The notes below the pieces were generated by a model. It saw nothing but the letters and a program-made list of their open reading frames with translations. It made no database searches and had not been told where the DNA came from. The position numbers were made by a program, and so were the translations under genes. 64,000 bases of DNA from Bradyrhizobium roseum. Lineage in GTDB: Bacteria; Pseudomonadota; Alphaproteobacteria; Rhizobiales; Xanthobacteraceae. Shown piece by piece: positions 37,550 through 46,916 of this stretch; position 1 is the first letter of the stretch; every line of letters starts with the position of its first letter. The stretch spans positions 2,542,001 to 2,606,000 of the forward strand of contig NZ_CP129212.1 of NCBI RefSeq assembly GCF_030413175.1. The letters are read 5' to 3'.

Positions 37550-38965
37550 TTACTGCCCTGACGGCGTCCGCAGGCCGTGCCAGGCATCGCGCACCTGGTG
37601 ATAGTGCACCTCCGGCAGATAATCCGGCGTGTTGAGGCCGAGGTTCTTGACGTCGAGCCGGCCGATCGCGCTGAGCAGGGTGTACGACGCGATCACGCGA
37701 TCGCGCTGCGCGCCGATCAGCCGGGCCTTGGCCAGTATCAAATCCTGCTGCGCGTTCAGCACGTCGACGGTGGTGCGCTGGCCGCCGGCAGCCTCCCGCT
37801 GTACGCCCTGCAGGGCAACGGTGGCGGCGCGGACCTCGGCCTCGGACGCAGTGACCGCAACCTTGGCGCCTTCATTGGCGACCCAGGCACCGACCGCCGC
37901 GGTGCGGGCCTGGTTGCGGTACTGGTCGAGCACCAGCCGGCTCTGGCTGGCGATTTCCTTGGCCTGTCGGGTCTGTGAGGCGGCCAGGCCGCCATCATAG
38001 ATCGGCTGGTTCAACTGGGTGGTCACCGAGGCCTGGTCGGTACCAAACGTGCCGAGCGTCGGATCCGACTGCCGGGCGCGGCTGGCGCTGCCCTGCAGCG
38101 TGATCGTCGGCAACAGGCTGCCTTCGGCGACGCGGATCGTGGTGGTGGCGACATCGAAGTCGTAGCTCGCCGCCATGACAGCCGGATGCTGGCGGAAGGC
38201 AAGCCCGGTGGCGTCATCGCGGCTGCGCGGCGCCAGGCGGTCCACGGTATCCGCGGGGCGGAGCAGGGTGGGTGCGTTGCCGATCACCTGGGTATAGGTC
38301 GCCTGGCTGACCGCAAGGTTTACCTCGGCGGCGTTCAGATCGGCGCGGCCGCGGGCGAGGCGCGCCTCGGCCTGCGCGGTATCGGTCGGCGTGACGTCGC
38401 CGGCATTGAGGCGCTTCTGGGTGATGCCGAGCGTTTCCTGCAGGAAGGCGACGTTGGCGCGCTGCGCTTCGACCAGAGACTGGTTGGCGAGCACATTGGT
38501 GTAGACGGTGACGGCATCGAGCAGCACGCCCTGGCCGACATTGCGTAGCGCCTCGCGGCCGGACTGCACCTGCAGTTCCGCAACGCGAACGCTGTTGGCG
38601 GTCCTGAACCCGTTGAACAGCGTCTGGGTCACGGTCACGCCAACGGTCCAGGGTTTCAGGTTCGCAGACTGGATCGTGTTGTCCGGGAGCAGGTTCCGTA
38701 CCGCCTGGAAACCGGCGGACAGCGTCGCGATGATTTGCGGCCTATACCCTGAAAGGGCCTGCGGCACGTTCTCGTCGGTGGCGCGCTGGCGAGCACGTTC
38801 GGCGTTGAGCGCCGGATTGGTCTGGTAGGCCTTGGTCAGCGCCTCGGGGAGGCTTTCGCCATGTGCGGCCGGTGACGCCAACGCAAAGTACGCCGCTGCA
38901 AGGCAAACGCCCGATCGAAGCAACCGCCATTTAACGAGGCCAACCCTCGCGGCACGCCTAGCCAT
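37550..38965 (-). CDS. TolC family outer-membrane efflux protein
   Basis: 471 residues from ATG 38965 (GGGATCAA upstream), or 487 from ATG 39013. A signal peptide ends near AAHG-ESLPEAL. The TolC/OEP duplicated pattern follows: YQTNPALNAERARQRATDENVPQA early and ALNAQQDLILAKARLIGAQRDRV late, each with long helices, and AGDVTPTDTAQAEARLARG at the half-way equatorial turn. It forms an outer-membrane channel trimer for efflux or type I secretion. It stands alone, so it could serve the DevBCA-type exporter (17-20 kb), the RND pump (25-30 kb), or others. A family A repeat follows its stop. Confidence 0.9.
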   Translation of the reverse strand: MARRAARVGLVKWRLLRSGVCLAAAYFALASPAAHGESLPEALTKAYQTNPALNAERARQRATDENVPQALSGYRPQIIATLSAGFQAVRNLLPDNTIQSANLKPWTVGVTVTQTLFNGFRTANSVRVAELQVQSGREALRNVGQGVLLDAVTVYTNVLANQSLVEAQRANVAFLQETLGITQKRLNAGDVTPTDTAQAEARLARGRADLNAAEVNLAVSQATYTQVIGNAPTLLRPADTVDRLAPRSRDDATGLAFRQHPAVMAASYDFDVATTTIRVAEGSLLPTITLQGSASRARQSDPTLGTFGTDQASVTTQLNQPIYDGGLAASQTRQAKEIASQSRLVLDQYRNQARTAAVGAWVANEGAKVAVTASEAEVRAATVALQGVQREAAGGQRTTVDVLNAQQDLILAKARLIGAQRDRVIASYTLLSAIGRLDVKNLGLNTPDYLPEVHYHQVRDAWHGLRTPSGQ

Positions 38966-39309
38966 TTGATCCCGTAGCCAACACAAGAACGTGATAACCC
39001 TGCTTCGAGCCATCGCACTCTATCTGCTTGTTTGAACATGACCTTCAGGGAACGCCGGTCACCCGTCGTTCCAGATCATGTATGGTTTGCCCGCCCCGCC
39101 GACATCCTCGGCTCGTCTAGCTGTTTAGGCGGCGTCGCCGCTACAGGCAAACTGCCGCGCGACATCAGTACACTGATTCAGTGAATTCAGCGCTTGGCTG
39201 TTGCGGGTTCGTCACAGGCGAATTTCAACGGTAACATGCGCTACGCTTCACTGGCTGGCGTCCGATTCGGGGCGGTTGGCTCTCCAGGTTTGCCCCGGGT
39301 CCGCAACTG

Positions 39310-41163
39310 ATGCCAAAGCTGTTTTCCGATCCCGAAGCGATCGCGGAGGATATCATCCGCGATGTTGGAACCAACCTCGTGGTGGGCCTGCCGCTCGGTC
39401 TCGGCAAGGCTAATCATGTCGTCAACGCGCTGTACGCACGCGCCGCTGCCGAACCATCGATCAAGCTCACCTTGTTCTCGGCGCTGACGCTGGAAAAGCC
39501 CCGGCCGTCAAGTTTGCTCGAACGGCGCTTTATCGGCCCGGTGATCGACCGCCTGTTCGGCGGCTATCCGGATCTTGCCTATGCCGGCGCGCTGCATGCC
39601 GGCAAGTTGCCGCCCAACGTCGAGGTGATCGAGTTCTTCTTTCTCGCCGGTAAATGGCTGCGCGTGCCGCCTGCGCAGCAGCATTACATCTCCGCGAACT
39701 ATACCCATGCCTCGGCCTACCTGCTGTCGCGCGGGCTGAACGTGGTCACCCAACTGGTCGCGAAACGTGTCGTGGATGGCGAGACGCGTTACAGCCTGAG
39801 CTGCAACACCGACACCTCGCTCGACATCCTGCGCGCACGGCGCGAGGGCCGGGCATCGTTCAGGCTGATCGGCCAGGTCAATTCCGAACTGCCCTTCATG
39901 CCGGGCGCCGGCGATCTGCCGGCGGATGAGTTTTCGGCGGTGCTCGATAGTCCTGCGACCGACTTCCCGCTTTTCGCACCGCCGGCCGAGCCCGTGAGCG
40001 ACACCAAATACGCGATCGGACTTCATGCGGCCAGCCTGGTGCCTGACGGCGGCACCTTGCAGATCGGCATCGGGCAGGTCGGCGATGCGCTGGCGCAGGG
40101 CTTGATCGTTCGTCACCGCGACAACGCGCAGTTCCACGCCATCATGAAGCGGCTTGCGCCGGGAACAGAGCCCGCTGAGGGCGGGCCGTTTTCGAAAGGG
40201 CTTTATGGGGTCAGCGAAATGCTGATCGAGGCATTTCTCGGCCTGATCGACGCCGGCATTCTCAAGCGCGAGGTCGATGGTGCGACGCTGCACGGCGCGT
40301 TCTTCCTTGGGCCCAAATCGTTCTACCGCGCGCTGCGCGAGATGCCGGCCGAGCAACTCGCGCGCATCCAGATGATGCCGGTCTCCTTTACCAACCAGCT
40401 CTATGGCGACGAGCATGCCAAGCGTCACGCCCGCCTCGATGCGCGCTTTGTCAACACCGCGATGATGGCGACGCTGATGGGGGCCGCCGTTTCTGACGGG
40501 CTTGAGGACGGCCAGGTCATCAGCGGCGTCGGCGGCCAGTACAATTTCGTTGCCCAGGCGTTCGAGCTTGAAGGCGCGCGCTCGATCCTCGCGCTGGAAT
40601 CGACACGGCAGGCGGGCCGCAAGACGCTCTCCAACATGCGCTGGAACTACGGCCACCAGACCATTCCGCGGCACCTGCGCGATGCGTTCATTACCGAATA
40701 CGGCGTTGCCGACGTCAGGGGTAAATCGGACGCCGAGACCATCGCTGCGATGCTGGCGATCACGGATTCCCGCTTCCAGGATGAACTGGCCAAGGTCGCC
40801 AAGGATGCCGGCAAGCTGCCGAAGGGTTTTGATATTCCGCGCAGCCATCGCGAGAACTATCCGGAGCGGATTGCAATGGCCTTGAAGCCCGCGCGCGAGG
40901 CCGGGCTGCTGCCCATATTTCCGTTCGGCAGCGACTTCGACGCCGTCGAGCAGCGGCTGATCCCGGCGCTGCAGCTTTTGCGCGAAGCGCAGCGCACGCC
41001 GCTCAATTTGCCCGGCTTGCTGTGGCAGGGCATGACGCAGCCGCCGGACGGCGCGAATCTCGAATGCCTGGCGCGGCTGGGTCTCGACACGCCGACAACG
41101 TTTGCCGAACGCGCCTATCGCGCGCTGGTCAATGCGGCGTTGGCGCGGAGTGGCGGAAAATAG
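39310..41163 (+). CDS. Acetyl-CoA hydrolase/transferase family protein
   Basis: 617 residues. It belongs to the acetyl-CoA hydrolase/4-hydroxybutyrate CoA-transferase superfamily (class I CoA-transferases): GLPLGLGKANHVVNAL near the start, HAASLVPDGGTLQIGIGQVGDAL in the middle (about 237-262), and GVGGQYNFVAQAF (about 400-412). The C-terminal domain reads LSNMRWNYGHQTIPR and VTEYGVAD-like ITEYGVADVRG. It is longer than bacterial Cat1/Cat2-type proteins (about 500 residues), with an N-terminal extension and tail. The reaction is CoA transfer between carboxylates or hydrolysis of acyl-CoA. An enoyl-CoA hydratase lies downstream on the opposite strand. The start lacks a strong ribosome site. Confidence 0.82.
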   Translation: MPKLFSDPEAIAEDIIRDVGTNLVVGLPLGLGKANHVVNALYARAAAEPSIKLTLFSALTLEKPRPSSLLERRFIGPVIDRLFGGYPDLAYAGALHAGKLPPNVEVIEFFFLAGKWLRVPPAQQHYISANYTHASAYLLSRGLNVVTQLVAKRVVDGETRYSLSCNTDTSLDILRARREGRASFRLIGQVNSELPFMPGAGDLPADEFSAVLDSPATDFPLFAPPAEPVSDTKYAIGLHAASLVPDGGTLQIGIGQVGDALAQGLIVRHRDNAQFHAIMKRLAPGTEPAEGGPFSKGLYGVSEMLIEAFLGLIDAGILKREVDGATLHGAFFLGPKSFYRALREMPAEQLARIQMMPVSFTNQLYGDEHAKRHARLDARFVNTAMMATLMGAAVSDGLEDGQVISGVGGQYNFVAQAFELEGARSILALESTRQAGRKTLSNMRWNYGHQTIPRHLRDAFITEYGVADVRGKSDAETIAAMLAITDSRFQDELAKVAKDAGKLPKGFDIPRSHRENYPERIAMALKPAREAGLLPIFPFGSDFDAVEQRLIPALQLLREAQRTPLNLPGLLWQGMTQPPDGANLECLARLGLDTPTTFAERAYRALVNAALARSGGK

Positions 41164-41170
41164 TCTCTGG

Positions 41171-41290
41171 TCGTCCCTGCGAACGCAGGGACCCATAACG
41201 ACCGGGCGTGGTTGTGTATCGCGATATATCCTCCACCGTCGCTTCAACATGACCGCCGCGGCGTATGGGTCCCTGCGTTCGCAGGGACGA
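41171..41290. repeat. Palindromic repeat family C
   Basis: Outer halves TCGTCCCTGCGAACGCAGGG-ACCCATA and TATGGGT-CCCTGCGTTCGCAGGGACGA, each itself a hairpin, around a 60-bp centre. It occupies nearly all of the gap between the convergent CoA-transferase and enoyl-CoA hydratase genes. A third repeat type, different in sequence from families A and B. Confidence 0.9.
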
Positions 41291-41313
41291 CGTGGGGAGG
41301 GAGCGGGGGTCGG

Positions 41314-42093
41314 CTACCTGTTCTTGTTCACTGGCTTTCGCTTCTCGATGAACGCCGCCATGCCCTCGGCGCGGTCTTCCAGCGCGAAGGTCGAGTGGAA
41401 CAGATTGCGCTCGACATTCATGCCTTCCGACAGCGGTGTTTCGAACGCGCGGTTGATGGCTTCCTTGGCCATGGCCGCCGCGGGACGCGACATCGAGGCG
41501 ATCTTTTCCGCCGCCGCCATCGACTCTTCCATCAGCCTGTCCGCCGGCACGACGCGGCTCACGAGGCCGGACCGTTCGGCTTCCGCCGCATCCATCATCC
41601 GGCCGGTGAGGCAAAGATCCATCGCCTTGGATTTGCCGATCGCGCGCGTCAACCGCTGCGTGCCGCCGATGCCCGGGATGGTGCCGAGCGTGATTTCCGG
41701 CTGGCCGAATTTGGCAGTGTCGGAGGCGATGATGATGTCGCACATCATGGCAAGCTCGCAGCCGCCGCCGAGCGCATAGCCGCTGACGGCGGCGATGGTG
41801 GGCTTGCGGCAGGTCGCAACGCGGCCGCCGCCGATCGCGGCAAAATCGCTTGCGAACATGTCGATGAAGCTCTTCGGCCGCATCTCCTTGATATCGGCGC
41901 CGGCGGCGAACGCCTTCTCACTGCCGGTGATCAGGATGCAGCCGATATTGTCGTCGGCCTCGAGGCCATCGACGGCCGCCGCGATTTCGCGAAACACGCC
42001 GAAAGACAGCGCATTGAGCATTTTCGGCCGATTCAGCGTGATGATGCCGACCGCGCCTTTGCTCTCGACAATGATGTGTTCGAACGTCGCCAT
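41314..42093 (-). CDS. Enoyl-CoA hydratase/isomerase family protein
   Basis: 259 residues, full-length crotonase fold. The oxyanion-hole peptides are [11 protein letters not shown] and [15 protein letters not shown], and catalytic Glu residues are in GGGCELAMM and GQPEITLG, matching hydratases rather than isomerases. The end PVNKNR is usual for short-chain enoyl-CoA hydratases of rhizobia. No signal. It is a single gene with GGGTGG upstream. The neighbouring acetyl-CoA hydrolase/transferase gene is convergent and separated by a family C repeat. Confidence 0.93.
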   Translation of the reverse strand: MATFEHIIVESKGAVGIITLNRPKMLNALSFGVFREIAAAVDGLEADDNIGCILITGSEKAFAAGADIKEMRPKSFIDMFASDFAAIGGGRVATCRKPTIAAVSGYALGGGCELAMMCDIIIASDTAKFGQPEITLGTIPGIGGTQRLTRAIGKSKAMDLCLTGRMMDAAEAERSGLVSRVVPADRLMEESMAAAEKIASMSRPAAAMAKEAINRAFETPLSEGMNVERNLFHSTFALEDRAEGMAAFIEKRKPVNKNR

Positions 42094-42191
42094 GATCCAC
42101 CCCGCGCTACGATTTGGCAGGCAATGTGCCCGCTGCCGGGGTGGGCATCAAGTGGGGCCGGACGGGGCATGCCCACGTCCGGAAATCGTTG

Positions 42192-42662
42192 CTAGGCCAT
42201 GAACATGCGCGCGGCCGATGCCACGGTGAGCAATGCGCCGATGGCGATAAATATCTTTCCGATCATGGACGTCTTGTCCAGCGTCGAACTGTCGTTGCTC
42301 GCCGCCTGGGCATCCGGCGACGCTCTGGAGGTCGAGGCCAGAACAACCCCCTGCGTGGTCGCCGTAACCGGCTGTTCGGTAGGGGTCAATGAGCGGTCGA
42401 AGGTGTTGGGCTGGTCGGCGGCAACCGCGCCGGGCTCGGCCGGCGTCTCGGTCTCAGTCGACTTGTCAGCGGTGGCCTGCAGGGCGGTATTGGCTTTTTC
42501 GGACGTGGCCGCCGACATGCTCCTCGCGCTGTCGGGCGGCGCGTCGGCTGCCGTCATCTGCGCGTTGGCGACCCCATCGGCCGCTGCCGCGGACAATGGT
42601 CCGGCAAAGCTCATCAAAAGCCCTGCCGCAAAAATCAAGGCCGCGCTGGCTTTGACCGTCAT
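42192..42662 (-). CDS. Small secreted or membrane-tethered Ala/Thr-rich protein
   Basis: 156 residues. A clear signal peptide ends near LSAAAADG, followed by a low-complexity Ala/Thr/Ser/Asp-rich middle (about residues 30-125) and a C-terminal membrane segment (MIGKIFIAIGALLTVASAARMFMA, about 133-156). The architecture suggests a protein anchored by its C-terminus with a disordered periplasmic part. No family recognised. ATG 42662 follows AAGGGGAG. It is divergent from the ECF sigma gene and may share its control region, but no matching sigma-F-type promoter could be found on its side. Confidence 0.65.
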   Translation of the reverse strand: MTVKASAALIFAAGLLMSFAGPLSAAAADGVANAQMTAADAPPDSARSMSAATSEKANTALQATADKSTETETPAEPGAVAADQPNTFDRSLTPTEQPVTATTQGVVLASTSRASPDAQAASNDSSTLDKTSMIGKIFIAIGALLTVASAARMFMA

Positions 42663-42909
42663 GTTAAATCTCCCCTTAGCCACTGCCCAGTGCCGAAATG
42701 AGACCCTGCCGATGTCCACAGCGCGGCAGAAAAAGGGAATCTTCGGGTAGCAGCGGGCAAAACCGAGGCAATCTCGTTCGCGCCGGGTGTGGGTTCCGGA
42801 GTAGGGATGCGAGCCCGCGGAATCGATGTTATGAGCCTGCCATCTGTACAATCGGCCGTTTCGATTCCTCTTCGAAACGAAGCCGTCCGCGACTGGCACC
42901 GACGACTTC

Positions 42910-42925
42910 ATCACGAATTCGTGAT
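42910..42925. promoter_or_regulatory. Perfect 16-bp palindrome upstream of sigma gene
   Basis: ATCACGAATTCGTGAT, 15 bases before the -35 element of the ECF promoter candidate. This is the right size and position for an operator of a dimeric regulator acting on the sigma/anti-sigma operon. Confidence 0.4.
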
Positions 42926-42939
42926 CAGTTGACGATAGT

Positions 42940-42964
42940 GTAACAATTTAAAGGGCCGGCCGAA
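42940..42964 (+). promoter_or_regulatory. ECF sigma-F type promoter candidate
   Basis: GTAAC at 42940, then 16 bases, then CGAA at 42961. The order and spacing match the consensus I recall for Caulobacter sigma-F (GTAACC-N16-CGAA), allowing one change. It is 20 bases ahead of the GTG start of the sigma gene, consistent with autoregulation. Confidence 0.5.
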
Positions 42965-42983
42965 CTTCAGGGGTAGGAGCGCT

Positions 42984-43529
42984 GTGCGCGAACGGAATGA
43001 CGAATGGACCGACCTGATGCGGTCGGCCATTGCAGGCGACAGTGCGGCGTATCATCGCCTGCTCAAGGCCGTCACGCCGGTGCTCCGCGCCGCGGCGCGT
43101 CGCGGCCTGGCGCGAGCCGGGCAACCGGTCGATCAGTCCGAGGATATTGTGCAGGATATTTTGCTGGCGGTCCATCTGAAGCGGCACACCTGGGACGTCA
43201 GTGCCCCGTTTGCCCCGTGGCTGTTTGCGATCGCCCGCAACAAGCTGATCGACGCGTTGCGCCGCCGCGGCCGGCGCGTCTTCGTGGACATCGACGATTT
43301 CGCCGAGAAGCTGCCGGGCGAAGTGCCGGCCGAGATCGCCCCGGCAAGCGAGGTCGCCGCCCAGCTTCAGACGTTGCCGGCGCGGCAGCGCGACGTGCTG
43401 CAATCGATCGCGGTCGAAAGCGCGTCGATCAAGGATACGGCCGCGAAATTTTCCATGAGCGAGGGTGCGGTGCGGGTGGCGCTGCACCGCGGGCTTGCCA
43501 GCCTGACGGCGAAGCTACGGGAACGGTGA
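42984..43529 (+). CDS. ECF sigma factor, SigF/NrsF class
   Basis: 181 residues. It has region 2 (QSEDIVQDILLAVHLKRHTWD, with APWLFAIARNKLIDALRRRGRR) and region 4 (LQTLPARQRDVLQSIAVESAS ... MSEGAVRVALHRGLASLTAKLRE), joined by a short linker. GTG 42984 has TAGGAG upstream. The next gene (43531) is an NrsF-type (DUF1109) six-helix anti-sigma factor one base later, which places this sigma factor in the group of Caulobacter SigF (heavy-metal or oxidative stress). Its own promoter probably lies at 42940-42964. Target genes are not identified in this window. Confidence 0.9.
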   Translation: MRERNDEWTDLMRSAIAGDSAAYHRLLKAVTPVLRAAARRGLARAGQPVDQSEDIVQDILLAVHLKRHTWDVSAPFAPWLFAIARNKLIDALRRRGRRVFVDIDDFAEKLPGEVPAEIAPASEVAAQLQTLPARQRDVLQSIAVESASIKDTAAKFSMSEGAVRVALHRGLASLTAKLRER

Positions 43530-43530
43530 G

Positions 43531-44169
43531 ATGGATACCGATCAACTCATTCGAACGCTGGCAGCCGACAACCCGCACCGGACGCGGCCGGTCGGCTTTG
43601 CGCTGATGCTGGCGCTGCTGGCCGCGGCGCCGGTGTCGCTGTTGATGTTCTTCACCGAGCTCGGCATCCGGCCCGACGTGATGGTCGCGATGCGCAACCC
43701 GTTCTTCGACCTGAAATTCGCGGTGACGCTGGCGCTGGCGATTGCGGCGATCGCCGTCAGCCTGCATCTGTCGCGGCCCGAGGCCTCGCTGCGCGGATTC
43801 GGCTGGCTCTTGCTGGCGCCGGTCGGGATTTTGACCGCAGCGATCGGCGGCGAGATGATGATGCCGCAGCGCCTGCCGATGATGACGCGGCTGGTCGGCA
43901 AGAATTCATGGGTTTGCATGGCCGCGATCCCGCTGCTGTCGCTGCCGCTACTGGCCGGCGCGCTGATCGGGCTGCGCCGTGGTGCGCCGGCGCGGCCGGC
44001 GGTCGCCGGCGCCGTCGCGGGAATGTTGTCGGCGGGACTGGCGGCGACGCTCTACGCCTCGCACTGCACGGACGATTCGCCGTTGTTCGTGGCGTTCTGG
44101 TACACGATCGCGACCGCGCTCGTGAGTGCGGTCGGCGCGCTCGCGGGAGCGAAGCTGCTCAGATACTAG
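43531..44169 (+). CDS. nrsF: NrsF-type anti-sigma factor (DUF1109)
   Basis: 212 residues with six membrane helices and a short cytoplasmic N-terminus (MDTDQLIRTLAAD) that would hold the sigma factor. Two cysteines, Cys129 (GKNSWVCMAA) and Cys179 (ASHCTDD), lie in or near periplasmic loops and match the two cysteines needed for metal sensing in Caulobacter NrsF. Metals or oxidants would release the sigma factor. It is encoded one base downstream of the sigma gene. The last 11 bases overlap the convergent DUF2336 gene. Confidence 0.85.
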   Translation: MDTDQLIRTLAADNPHRTRPVGFALMLALLAAAPVSLLMFFTELGIRPDVMVAMRNPFFDLKFAVTLALAIAAIAVSLHLSRPEASLRGFGWLLLAPVGILTAAIGGEMMMPQRLPMMTRLVGKNSWVCMAAIPLLSLPLLAGALIGLRRGAPARPAVAGAVAGMLSAGLAATLYASHCTDDSPLFVAFWYTIATALVSAVGALAGAKLLRY

Positions 44170-45289
44170 GTACCGGCGTGCCGGGCGCGTTCTGCTGCAT
44201 GCGATGGAACCGCAGCACCTGATGGGCCGTCGAAGGCCGCAGCCGCTCGTAGGTGTCCTGGCAGGCGGATAGGTCGGTGGGTTCTTCCGCGCCCGACAGC
44301 TTGTCTCGCATCTTGATGATGGTCCTGACCGTCGGCCACGACAGCCCAGCGACCTTCGCCAAGATCATCACGCCTTCGGTCCGGCTCTCGATCATCATGT
44401 TCTCGGCGATCGCCACCGGCACGTTGGCCAGTGCGGCGATCGAGGCGTTGGCCTCGTCGAATTTCCCTGCTGCGGCGAACGACGCCAGTTCGGGTTCGTC
44501 GAGCCTCCCGTCCTCATGCAGCGACTTGATCAGAGCGTGCGCAATCTCGGTATTCTTGGTGATCGTCGAGGTCGCCGAACGCGCGCGGCGCGTCGCCTCC
44601 TTGACCACGTTCGGCACCGCGGCCGCTTGCTGCGGGTTGGCGGCTTCCAGCCGCTGGCGCACCGTGTTCGAGGCTTTGGCCAGAAGCCTCAAGTAGAGGT
44701 GGCGTGGCATGGACGGGCGGAGGCCGATGCTGGCGGCGAGATCGTCGTCGCCTTCGGCGCGGTCGACGAGACGGGTGAAACCGTTCTCGGTGAATTCAGC
44801 GCCCGGATTGTTCACGGTCGACTGCACCACCTCGTCGTTGCCGCGCTGGACCAGCACGTCGGTCACCGCGCCGCTCAGGACCTTTCGGGTCGAAATCGCC
44901 ATCAGATGCGCCTGGCTCTTGCTGCGCGCATTTTCGATCAGGGTCTTGTCGTCGAGCCGCGTCGATTGCGACAGCACCGGGCCGGCCACTTCGATGACGT
45001 CATCGAAGGCCAGCGCCCGGATGGTGAGCGGCGGCGCGGTGTCGATCGGAGCCAGGCGATTGGAGAGCAGCATCCTGGCCGAGGTTTCGATGTGATCGAT
45101 CATGAACTGGAAGACGTCGTCGAACACCCCGACCTGTTCGTTCGAATAGTCGCCTGCGCCGTTGATGAAGAGGTCGGTTACCCGGCGCAGGGTCTCCACC
45201 CGGCGCGCGACGGTGCCGTGCGCAAGCGTGGACTGCAACTCGTCGAGCAGGGTTGCGGGGGAGGCAGACTTGGCGGATCTGGAAATCAT
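44159..45289 (-). CDS. DUF2336 domain protein
   Basis: 376 residues, soluble, all-alpha. It is a HEAT-like DUF2336 protein of alphaproteobacteria: the N-terminal part (VARRVETLRRVTDLFINGAGDYSNEQVGVFDDVF) resembles the family's typical segment, followed by LSQSTRLDDKTLIENARSKSQAHLMAIS. Function unknown; members often sit near signalling genes. ATG 45289 follows AGGAC; an upstream TTG at 45307 is possible. It shares its direction with the diguanylate cyclase 63 bases upstream and may be in one operon with it. Confidence 0.8.
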   Translation of the reverse strand: MISRSAKSASPATLLDELQSTLAHGTVARRVETLRRVTDLFINGAGDYSNEQVGVFDDVFQFMIDHIETSARMLLSNRLAPIDTAPPLTIRALAFDDVIEVAGPVLSQSTRLDDKTLIENARSKSQAHLMAISTRKVLSGAVTDVLVQRGNDEVVQSTVNNPGAEFTENGFTRLVDRAEGDDDLAASIGLRPSMPRHLYLRLLAKASNTVRQRLEAANPQQAAAVPNVVKEATRRARSATSTITKNTEIAHALIKSLHEDGRLDEPELASFAAAGKFDEANASIAALANVPVAIAENMMIESRTEGVMILAKVAGLSWPTVRTIIKMRDKLSGAEEPTDLSACQDTYERLRPSTAHQVLRFHRMQQNAPGTPVPSI

Positions 45290-45351
45290 GACTCTGTCCT
45301 GGAACAAAATCGGCGGCGGTTTCTCCGCCGTCGGAGCTGAAATATATCGGA

Positions 45352-46494
45352 TCAGGCGCAGTTGATGCGGTTGCGTCCCTGTGCCTTGGCTGCATAAAGT
45401 GCGCTATCGGCGCGCGCGAGAAATAGGTCTGAGCTCTCGTTCGGTTTCAATGTTGCAACGCCCGCTGACATCGTCACCCTCATACCGGTCGAGAACGCGC
45501 TCCAGTCGAGATCGGCGATGATCGCGCGCAGCCGATCGAGCGCGCGCATGGCCTGGTCGGCGTCCATGTCGGGCAGCACCAGCAGAAATTCCTCGCCGCC
45601 ATAGCGGCCGAACCGGTCGACGCTGCGGATGTTGGCGAACATGGTGATCGAGAATGTCCGCAGCACCTCGTCGCCGGTCGGATGGCCGTAGGCGTCGTTG
45701 ATGCGCTTGAACCAGTCGAGGTCGATCAGCGCGATGGAGCAGGGCGACCCGGTGCGGGCGGCCCGCGCAATCTCTTCCTCCAGCATCCGCATGATGCAGC
45801 GCCGGTTGGACGCGCCCGTCAATTCGTCGAGTTCGGCCAACTCCTCTATCCGCTTGTACGCCGCCTTCAGTTCGAAGCTGCGGTCGTAGAGCATCTTGCG
45901 CATGGAGCTGCCGTACAGTCCCACGAAGGCGCACTGTCCGATCGTAAGGACGAACGAAAGCATGGCTGCGACGCGTTCGGTCTGGGTGGTGATCGGCAGG
46001 CCGATCGGTGTGCTGGCAAACAGGAAGATTGGTGCCAGGCCAATTATGGTGAGCGTCCAGGACACGATCGCCTGCCGCGACGTCATTCGTAGCCCGCCGA
46101 ATCCGAAGATCAGGAACACCACACTCAGGAAGACAAATCCGATTCCCGGCTCGGCGAGCAGGAAACAGAGCTGGAGGGCGACGTGGCCGGCTATCTGGAA
46201 ACTTGTCAGGTAATGGTCGCGGAAGCGGTCGTTGAAGCCGGCTTCCGACATGACGACAAAGATACCGACCAGCCCGACGCCGAAAATGAAATATGCCGCC
46301 GGGATGATCAGCGGGATGGTGCCTGCGTAGCAGTAGGCCAGCAGCACGAAAGTGATCAATGCGTAGCTGACGGCCTCGACACCGAGCATGTGGCGGCGCT
46401 GGCCGACACGGCGTTTCAAGACGTCCGGCGGCAGTATCGGCGCGGCCGATCTATGGGGGCTTTGCCCCTGAAGCAATGAAGCCGCGATGCTCAT
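45352..46494 (-). CDS. Membrane diguanylate cyclase (GGDEF)
   Basis: 380 residues. Six membrane helices (about residues 43-210) form an unknown sensor, joined by a short helix (KAAYKRIEELAELDEL) to a GGDEF domain. The catalytic motif is RYGGEEF and the I-site RSVD sits five residues upstream, so product inhibition is expected. The enzyme makes cyclic di-GMP from two GTP. LIDLDWFKRINDAYGHPTGDEVL is the substrate-binding region. The PilZ protein at 22289-22570 could be one of several receptors, though far away. ATG 46494 lies at the left edge of a 422-base intergenic region. Confidence 0.92.
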   Translation of the reverse strand: MSIAASLLQGQSPHRSAAPILPPDVLKRRVGQRRHMLGVEAVSYALITFVLLAYCYAGTIPLIIPAAYFIFGVGLVGIFVVMSEAGFNDRFRDHYLTSFQIAGHVALQLCFLLAEPGIGFVFLSVVFLIFGFGGLRMTSRQAIVSWTLTIIGLAPIFLFASTPIGLPITTQTERVAAMLSFVLTIGQCAFVGLYGSSMRKMLYDRSFELKAAYKRIEELAELDELTGASNRRCIMRMLEEEIARAARTGSPCSIALIDLDWFKRINDAYGHPTGDEVLRTFSITMFANIRSVDRFGRYGGEEFLLVLPDMDADQAMRALDRLRAIIADLDWSAFSTGMRVTMSAGVATLKPNESSDLFLARADSALYAAKAQGRNRINCA

Positions 46495-46916
46495 GTCTCG
46501 TCGCTGTTGAAGGTGCTGGACGAAACTTTAGGCAATAAAGCCTTTAGGTTTGGTATCTTTTGACCTCGAATCGGGTGCGTCAAAACCCGGCCATTGCACT
46601 GTTTTCGCAACGGAAATCTGCTGTTTTCCGATAGTGCGGGACCTGCTTCTGTGTGAGAAGCCCGGTTGGCAGGCGGGTGCTGCCCTGCCCGCAAAGCCTT
46701 GCTAAGGTTCCGGGGTGGCACGTCTTTAGGAAAGTGTTTCCCTATTATGGTACCAACTCGGGATTTCAGCTCATCTTCGTCGGGAAAGTGGCTCGGCTGT
46801 GTCCGTCTGTGCGATAGATCACATATGTTGTCCGGGCATTGCCGCAATGTGAAGAATCTCACCGTTCACATCGAACCGCCGGCCCGTCCCGTCAGACCTA
46901 CTTTGCGAGACGGCCA
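46495..46916. other. Divergent intergenic region
   Basis: Lies between the cyclase and the second ECF sigma gene. It contains a GGAAA-N3-TTTCC palindrome (about 46732-46744) and GGGAA-N17-CGTC (46782-46807), weakly like a general-stress EcfG promoter facing the sigma gene. The open frame 46491-46862 on the minus strand has no family support. Confidence 0.4.

Larger units (their letters stand above)
42663..42983. other. Divergent control region
   Basis: About 320 bases between the small secreted protein and the ECF sigma gene. It holds the candidate sigma-F-type promoter (42940-42964) and a perfect 16-bp palindrome (42910-42925). No gene seen in the remainder. Confidence 0.5.

Noticed and set aside
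41171..41290. Family C repeat as a CRISPR unit
   Set aside because: Only one inverted pair and no spacers or cas genes; it is a palindromic intergenic repeat.
46491..46862. 123-codon frame on the minus strand before the second ECF sigma gene
   Set aside because: No family, no ribosome site; it covers the expected control region.
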